From UBA1737 sp964541525 (GTDB lineage Bacteria > Bacillota_I > Bacilli_A > ML615J-28 > CAG-313), in NCBI GenBank assembly GCA_964541525.1, contig CAZIQF010000004.1, positions 28,012-92,011 on the forward strand: a DNA stretch of 64,000 nucleotides, written 5' to 3'. How positions within the stretch are numbered: the stretch's first letter is position 1; each line of letters starts with the position of its first letter. Positions 59,366 through 64,000 of this stretch are shown here, piece by piece. The position numbers were made by a program, and so were the translations under genes. Below the pieces are notes generated by a model that saw only the letters and a program-made list of their open reading frames with translations, searched no databases and was not told the DNA's origin.

Positions 59366-59783
59366 ATGAAAATTAAACTTATATTAATTCTTACGTTATT
59401 TCTTTCAGTCACCTTTTTAGCATCTTGCGATAATCAAAATATAACTGGTGATAAAGAAATCACTTGTGAAGATATAATAAAAGTATATGAAGAAGCTGGT
59501 TATGATATTTTTCATAAAGAAATAACTGACCAAGATTATGATTGGGAATGTTATGTGAAAATGTACTGCTTCTGATTCAGATGATTATATATTCTTTTAT
59601 ATTTTTGATACTAATGAAGAAGCAGTTAATTATGCTGATGAAAGGGAATGGAATATTTTATTATATTTCTTTAGTGAATTGTTTGGTGATTCATCATGGT
59701 TAAAAACTAAATCATATAACAATATAGCAATAGAATATGATCAAAATGAATTATATGTACCTTTTGAATCATTGATAAATTAG
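59366..59783 (+). pseudogene. Frameshifted small lipoprotein gene
   Basis: ATG 59366 gives a lipoprotein signal (MKIKLILILTLFLS, lipobox L-A-S-C at about 21) and then stops at 59575. One base earlier in phase, at the AAAA run near 59555-59558, the frame continues CTASDSDDYIFFYIFD and on to TAG at 59783. Removing one A restores a roughly 138-residue protein, close in size to its neighbour. Confidence 0.7.
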
Positions 59784-59837
59784 AATTTGTCGATTTGGTA
59801 AATTCCGATACTATTTTTACATTGAAAGGAAATGAAA

Positions 59838-60446
59838 ATGAAGATAAATAAAGAACAATGGAAATGGACAAGAGAACCTAAGCAGTATTCAATATCAGAG
59901 GACAAGATTGAGATAATTACGAATCCGCATACTGATTTGTGGCAGCGTACTTATTATCATTTCAGGAACGATAATGCTCCTGTGCTTCAGATAAAAACAT
60001 CTGAGAAATTCTTTTCTTTCGTAGTTAAAACTGAGTTTGAGAGCAAGGTGCGTTTTGACCAGTGTGGTATTGTAATGTACCTTGATAGCGAGAACTGGCT
60101 TAAGGGTTCAATTGAGTATGAGAACGAGGAATTTCAGCATTTAGGAAGTGTAGTGACTAATAAGGGATATTCGGATTGGGCAACAACCGAAATAGATGCA
60201 GGAATCAAGTCTATGTGGTATAGATTTAGTAGACGAGAGGATGATTATTGTATTGAGTGTTCTGAAGATGGAATTAAATACAAGCAGATGCGAATTTGCC
60301 ATGTGTATAAAGCTAATAATGAAATACAGTTTGGAATTTATGCTTGTAGCCCAGAAGATTCATCCTTTAAGGCTATATTTACTAATATGGAATTAACGGA
60401 ATGTAAGTGGTTGGTACATGACGGACAGGCTCCTGATGAAAAATAG
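59838..60446 (+). CDS. DUF1349-family protein
   Basis: 202 residues from ATG 59838, behind AAAGGA (59825-59830); ATG 59832 is also possible. Jelly-roll (concanavalin-like) fold of DUF1349: TDLWQRTYYHF, RFDQCGIVMYLDSENWLKGS, SMWYRFSRREDDYCIECSED and IQFGIYACSPEDSSF. Family members resemble YesU and other carbohydrate-related proteins; no biochemical role is fixed. The gene has a higher GC than its neighbours, suggesting separate origin. Confidence 0.85.
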   Translation: MKINKEQWKWTREPKQYSISEDKIEIITNPHTDLWQRTYYHFRNDNAPVLQIKTSEKFFSFVVKTEFESKVRFDQCGIVMYLDSENWLKGSIEYENEEFQHLGSVVTNKGYSDWATTEIDAGIKSMWYRFSRREDDYCIECSEDGIKYKQMRICHVYKANNEIQFGIYACSPEDSSFKAIFTNMELTECKWLVHDGQAPDEK

Positions 60447-60552
60447 ATTTCCGATTTTATGAATCTGACAAAAATTTCATAGCAGCATTGATAATGTATA
60501 CGCTAAGTAAAATTCACTTCGTTTGACCTGATATATAAAGGAGAAATAAAAG

Positions 60553-61164
60553 ATGACTGAAAAAAAAAGAATGATAGCGGGAAAAATATATGACCCTTCC
60601 GACAAAGAACTTGTGGAACTTAGAACAAAAGCTCATAGGCTTAGTAAAGAATACAACGAGCTCCTTGAAACAGATGAAAGGCGTGCAGAAATTATAAAGG
60701 AGCTTGGGATAGTCGGAGATTCCTTTTATTTTCAAGGACCTATTCAATTCGATTATGGTTGCTTCACATCCATTGGAGCAAATTCATATGCAAATTTCAA
60801 TTTTACTTGTATAGACTGTTGTCCTGTGACAATTGGCGAAAATGTATTTTTTGGTCCTAATGTTTCGCTTCTTACGCCTATACATCCGCTTCGTTGGCAG
60901 GATAGAAATCAGTATGTAAAGCAGGACGGCACTCCTACCGATAAAGAATACGCCAAACCAATTATCATTGGCAACAACTGCTGGATTGCAGGCAATGTCA
61001 CCATATGCGGAGGCGTTACTATCGGTGATGGTTGTGTTATCGGTGCGGGAAGTGTGGTTACAAGAGATATTCCACCAAATTCGCTTGCAGTTGGAGTGCC
61101 ATGTCATGTGGTTCGTGAAATAACAGAAACTGATTCATTGGAGAATCATCCTGAACTATTCTGA
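60553..61164 (+). CDS. Maltose/galactoside O-acetyltransferase-like (left-handed beta-helix)
   Basis: 203 residues. N-terminal helical mac domain (MIAGKIYDPSDKELVELR), then hexapeptide repeats: IGANSYANFNFTCIDCCPVT, IGENVFFGPNVSLLTP with the catalytic His in HPLR, and IGNNCWIAGNVTICGGVTIG. It would transfer acetyl from acetyl-CoA to a sugar. SD AAAGGAG sits before ATG 60553. It ends in TGA. Higher GC than chromosomal genes; probably acquired. Confidence 0.92.
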   Translation: MTEKKRMIAGKIYDPSDKELVELRTKAHRLSKEYNELLETDERRAEIIKELGIVGDSFYFQGPIQFDYGCFTSIGANSYANFNFTCIDCCPVTIGENVFFGPNVSLLTPIHPLRWQDRNQYVKQDGTPTDKEYAKPIIIGNNCWIAGNVTICGGVTIGDGCVIGAGSVVTRDIPPNSLAVGVPCHVVREITETDSLENHPELF

Positions 61165-61233
61165 GTGAGAATACTTCGGCACAGCAACCTTTCAAATTCC
61201 ATTTTTTAGAACTGAAATATCGGTATTTAGGGG

Positions 61234-61261
61234 TTGAAGTATAAAAAACACTTGGTACAAT
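61234..61261 (+). promoter_or_regulatory. Promoter before the TrmO-like fragment
   Basis: TTGAAG (61234-61239), 16-base spacer, TACAAT (61256-61261). Good SD ACGGAGG follows at 61293-61299. Confidence 0.5.
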
Positions 61262-61305
61262 AATGGTGTCGGGCGTTTGATGAGAATATTTTACGGAGGT
61301 TCATT

Positions 61306-61422
61306 ATGAACGATATGAAAGTATATCCCATCGGAAAGATTGAAAACGAAAACAACGAGGCAAAGATCATACTCAATCCAAACTACAAAAAAGGTGGCAT
61401 CAATAGCACAGGAAGAAAGTAG
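61306..61422 (+). pseudogene. 5' fragment of a TrmO/TsaA-like gene
   Basis: 38 codons with an intact promoter and SD. MKVYPIGKIENENNEAKIIL is the typical start of TrmO/TsaA-domain proteins (tRNA methyltransferase family); the frame then runs into foreign DNA at about 61390 and stops at 61420-61422. The rest of the gene is missing. Confidence 0.6.
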
Positions 61423-61912
61423 ATCCATTTCTGAAAACGTCAAAATTGGTAAACGATGGGGAGTGCAAAATGGAAAAGTATCATTTGCTTATACTAATTT
61501 TTTAGGTTATGACAAGGTGGATGGAGAGATAAGAATTAATGAAGAACAAGCACAAATAGTAAAACTAATTTATCGCATGTACTTAATTGAAGGTAAAACA
61601 AGAAGATCAATTGCTAATTTCTTAAATGAAAATAATGTTTCTACTCCTTCTGGAAAAGGGAAATCCTGGACTATTAATAACATAAATTCAATTCTTACAA
61701 ACGAAAAATATAAAGGTGATGCTTTGCTTCAAAAAACATATATTGTAGACTGTCTAGAACATAAGCCAATAAAAAATAATGGTGAAGTAGCACAAGCTTA
61801 TGTAGAAAATAACCATTCAGCAATAATTCAAAAAGAAGGCTGGGAATTGGTACAGGCTGAACTTATATGATAAAAGTCATAGCACTTGCAAAACTCCACA
61901 TTTTAATAGGGT
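61387..61912 (+). pseudogene. Internal serine recombinase fragment
   Basis: Starting VASIAQEESRSISENVKIGK and continuing through RWGVQNGKVSF to VAQAYVENNHSAII and ELVQAEL, it aligns to residues about 140-300 of the intact recombinase of element A. The catalytic domain is absent. After QAEL the frame shifts and the tail YDKSHSTCKTPHF of the zinc ribbon follows, so about 50 residues were deleted. Its divergence from the element A protein shows it is from a different recombinase. Confidence 0.85.
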
Positions 61913-62534
61913 CGAATTCGACCCCCTATTATCAGAAAGTGGTAAAAATTCTTTTACAATGTCTCCAACTAGATGGGTTAATGAATTTTGTGCAATTGGT
62001 ATAAGAACAAAAGCTACTAAAAATGGAGGAACTTACGCACATAAGGATATAGCATTAGAATTTGCTTCTTGGATATCTCCAGAATTGAAGTTGTATATTA
62101 TTAAAGAGTTCCAAAGATTGAAAATACAAGAGTCAGAACAATTAGAATGGCATGGCAAAAGACTATTAACAAAACTAAATTATTTAATACATACAGATGC
62201 TATAAAAGACAATTTGATTCCTGTTAATTTAACCAATGAACAAATAAATTATATTTATGCTAGTGAAGCAGATATGTTGAATGTTGCTTTATTTGGTATT
62301 AAGGCAAAAGAATGGCGTGAAAATAATCCTAATAAAAAAGGAAATATTAGAGATTATGCTACTACTATAGAATTAGCTATTTTGTCTAATCTAGAATACC
62401 ATAATTCATTATTGATAACTAATAATTTATCCCAAAAAGAAAGATTAATTATTCTAAACACCGAAGCAAACAGACAAAAGGAATTATTTAATGAAAATAA
62501 TATAAAAGCTATAAAGAGGTTAGAAAATGAATAA
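61909..62534 (+). pseudogene. KilA-N domain protein, 5'-truncated
   Basis: From VEFDPLLSESGKNSF the frame follows KilA-N: TMSPTRWVNEFCAIGIRTKA, GGTYAHKDIALEFASWISPE and LKLYIIKEFQRLK. The expected start of the domain is missing: the frame is fused to the recombinase relic at about 61912. An internal ATG at 61959 could still give a 191-residue protein. Such proteins are phage-type antirepressors or DNA-binding factors. It overlaps the next gene by 8 bases. Confidence 0.8.
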
Positions 62535-63288
62535 ATTGGGAGAGAAAATAAAAGAAATACGACTTAAAGAAGGTTTGAGTCAAGAAGCTTTTGCTAAAGA
62601 ATTAGGATATAACTCTAGGTCAACAATAAATAAAATTGAAAAAGGTATAAATGAAATCAGTTATGATAAACTGATGCTACTTGTAAAAAGATATGAATTA
62701 GAAGTAGATGAATTATTTGACAGACCTTATAAGAAATCTTTTTCATCGTTAAATAATGATTCTATTTTATTTGTATCCTTTAGTGGACGTAATGATGGGA
62801 ATTGTAGCGACATTGCATAATATTTAATTAGAGAAAACGATAAGTTAGTTTTGTTTAAAGATGTATTTTATAATCCTTGTTCGAAATGTAGCTATGAATG
62901 TTTTGATTCAGTGTGTAAAAATAGATATGATGATGTATACGATTTGTTAGAATCTACCAATAATTATAAAAAGATAGTATTTATAGTTCCTATGTATTGT
63001 GGTAATCCTTCATCATTATTTTTTGTATTAAATGAGAGAATGCAAGATTATTTTAATTATAATGTAGATAAATGGGATTCATTTATAAATAAATTACATT
63101 TTATTTGTATATATGGTAGCGATGAAGAAACACCTTATTTTATTAATACTTTTATAAATTTAGTTGGCGATAGTTCAAAAGTTCTAAAATTAGAAAGACA
63201 TAAATACAATTTGAAAATGAATGATAGGATTCTTGATAATAAAAAATTGGTCAAATTGATTGACGAGTTTAAAGGGGAAATATCTTAA
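62527..63288 (+). pseudogene. XRE regulator fused to a flavodoxin-like domain, with an in-frame TAA
   Basis: Residues 1-65 are an XRE HTH (GEKIKEIRLKEGLSQEAFAK, LGYNSRSTINKIEKG). After a linker, ILFVSFSGRNDGNCSDIA matches the phosphate loop of flavodoxin-like NADPH-FMN reductases. TAA at 62818-62820 interrupts, and the same frame goes on with YLIRENDKLVLFKDVFYNPC and C-S-K-C-S-Y-E-C to TAA at 63288. About 253 codons in all. Either a nonsense-mutated gene, or an HTH protein and a separate TTG-started (62851) protein. A redox-sensing regulator is the natural reading of the fusion. Confidence 0.6.
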
Positions 63289-63409
63289 AAATACAAATAA
63301 TCAACAACTTCCTAAATTCCTATTTATCCATCAGCACAGCGATGCCAAAATAGGGTGTTTTCAAAAAACGAAAGGTGTTTGCATTTTATATTAAAATGGT
63401 TCATCTTTG
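63289..63409 (+). other. Right end of element B
   Basis: No gene. It holds one more A-run plus ACGAAAGGT copy at 63368-63376 and the shared right-end sequence ATTAAAATGGTTCATCTTTG next to the attachment-like repeat. Confidence 0.65.
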
Positions 63410-63447
63410 CCATATTGAAAGCTATGGTTTGATACAGTTGTGCCAGC
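63410..63447 (+). repeat. Attachment-like repeat 3 (right boundary)
   Basis: CCATATTGAAAGC, then TATGGTTTGATACA, a near copy of the first 27 bases of repeats 1 and 2 (which have ATAGG for TATGG). After it the sequence (GTTGTGCCAGCCTTTTTT) differs, so the chromosome probably resumes here. Confidence 0.75.
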
Positions 63448-63495
63448 CTTTTTTGTTTGGCAGAAAGGGAAAATTTTCCTATCCGCCAGTTTTGT

Positions 63496-63556
63496 AGAGG
63501 CTAGAAGCAGTGAATTTGGTAGCTGTTTTCTGGCCTCTTTTTATTTTTGGATTTAA
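63496..63556 (+). terminator. Terminator-like hairpin after the elements
   Basis: AGAGGCTAGAA (63496-63506) pairs with TTCTGGCCTCT (63538-63548) except one mismatch, followed by TTTTATTTTT. It may belong to the transcript from the tRNA side before insertion. Confidence 0.7.
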
Positions 63557-64000
63557 CTTTTTAACGATTACTCTACTTTTTATCATTAACACTTTTGAAA
63601 TCCAACAATCCGCGAAGGAAAAATTAAAACATATAAATTTTGGTACAACTTCAAGTGATTCTCCGTGATTCTGTACCAAACTTTGATATTTTTTACGTGA
63701 CTCCTAGGGGAAATCAAACGGTGAAGAAATTTATATTTTTATTCAACTAAAAAGATTTGAATCTTGGTTATTGTAATATTCTTAGAAATTTAGTCGGTTG
63801 ATGAAATTTGAATCTATAAGGGATATAATTAGTAAAAAATCAAATAATGGTGTATAATAATCATATAATGTCACAAATCAACATTTTAAGTTCTTTGTGT
63901 TGTTTAGTCAGTTTTATTAGTTTGATATAATGTTAATGTAAAAACAAGCCTACTATAAATAAGTCAAGTAAATTAATAAAATAATTTATTCGATAGGTTT
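63557..64000. other. Gene-free stretch at the window end
   Basis: No convincing coding frame on either strand. TATAAT-like strings occur at 63854, 63865 and 63926, the last being a possible -10 for a gene beyond the window. Otherwise AT-rich DNA in which I see nothing specific. Confidence 0.5.

Larger units (their letters stand above)
55978..63422 (+). mobile_element. Integrated element B, decayed
   Basis: About 7.4 kb between attachment-like repeats 2 and 3. It carries acetyltransferase, DUF4375-like, lipoprotein and DUF1349 genes, together with fragments of one or two serine recombinases, TrmO-like, KilA-N and XRE genes. No intact recombinase remains, so the element probably cannot move by itself, though the recombinase of element A could act on shared sites. 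Confidence 0.7.

Noticed and set aside
44387..63422. Full integrative conjugative element
   Set aside because: No relaxase, coupling protein, type IV secretion or replication gene can be seen in either element.
63479..63679. 66-codon minus-strand frame near the window end
   Set aside because: No SD, it overlaps a terminator hairpin, and the composition is unlike the neighbours' coding DNA.

Overview
The window is AT-rich DNA from a Firmicutes-type bacterium, probably an uncultured gut lineage of Bacilli near Erysipelotrichales or the non-parasitic Mollicutes relatives. The evidence is strong AGGAGG-type ribosome sites, TTGACA/TATAAT promoters with 17-base spacers, intrinsic terminators after most operons, a T-box, TPP and preQ1-type leaders, a Firmicutes-type 6S RNA, and genes such as thrS, potABCD, typA, feoAB, thiT and queT. 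TGA is used as a stop (for example in feoB and the HAD phosphatase gene) and Trp is TGG, so the standard bacterial code applies and this is not a code-4 mycoplasma. No genus can be named from sequence reading alone.

Positions 1-44389 are ordinary chromosome. In order: the tail of a Na/phosphate cotransporter; T-box-controlled thrS; a polyamine importer operon potABCD with a zinc-ribbon membrane protein; an ECF-like sigma factor; an unusual MORN / AAA+ / trypsin-like fusion protein; a heterodimeric ABC exporter; a three-gene operon with a DUF3800 protein and an acidic-repeat protein; a second ABC exporter pair; queT behind a candidate preQ1 pseudoknot; 6S RNA; a YwaF-like protein; oligoendopeptidase F; thiT behind a TPP riboswitch; a CHAP lipoprotein; a PASTA-nuclease lipoprotein with a HAD phosphatase; a Ca2+ P-type ATPase; glutamate dehydrogenase; the feo iron operon with two palindromic operators; VanZ-like, beta-lactamase-fold and LD-carboxypeptidase genes; typA; a PHP phosphoesterase; yebC; and tRNA-Gly(GCC).

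Positions 44387-63422 are accessory DNA: two tandem integrated elements at the 3' end of tRNA-Gly, delimited by three copies of an attachment-like repeat (44387, 55978, 63410). Element A (about 11.6 kb) carries a GIY-YIG protein, a restriction-modification island (two methyltransferases, two paralogous PD-(D/E)xK-like proteins, an HNH protein, two related HTH controllers), a helicase relic, a serine recombinase with its two usual small partners, and then a module made of a promoter, a roughly 190-nt structured RNA, a catalytically complete RNase III-family protein, a SymE-like protein, a DEDDh exonuclease-like protein and an unknown protein. That RNA/RNase III module is the strongest candidate for an undescribed system. 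Element B (about 7.4 kb) is decayed: acetyltransferase, DUF4375-like, lipoprotein and DUF1349 genes lie among broken recombinase, TrmO-like, KilA-N and XRE-flavodoxin genes.

Both elements have AAAAAACGATAGGT-like repeats at about 21-22 base pitch near their left ends, and both end on the right with the same sequence. After 63430 the sequence holds a terminator and promoter-like motifs but no convincing gene.
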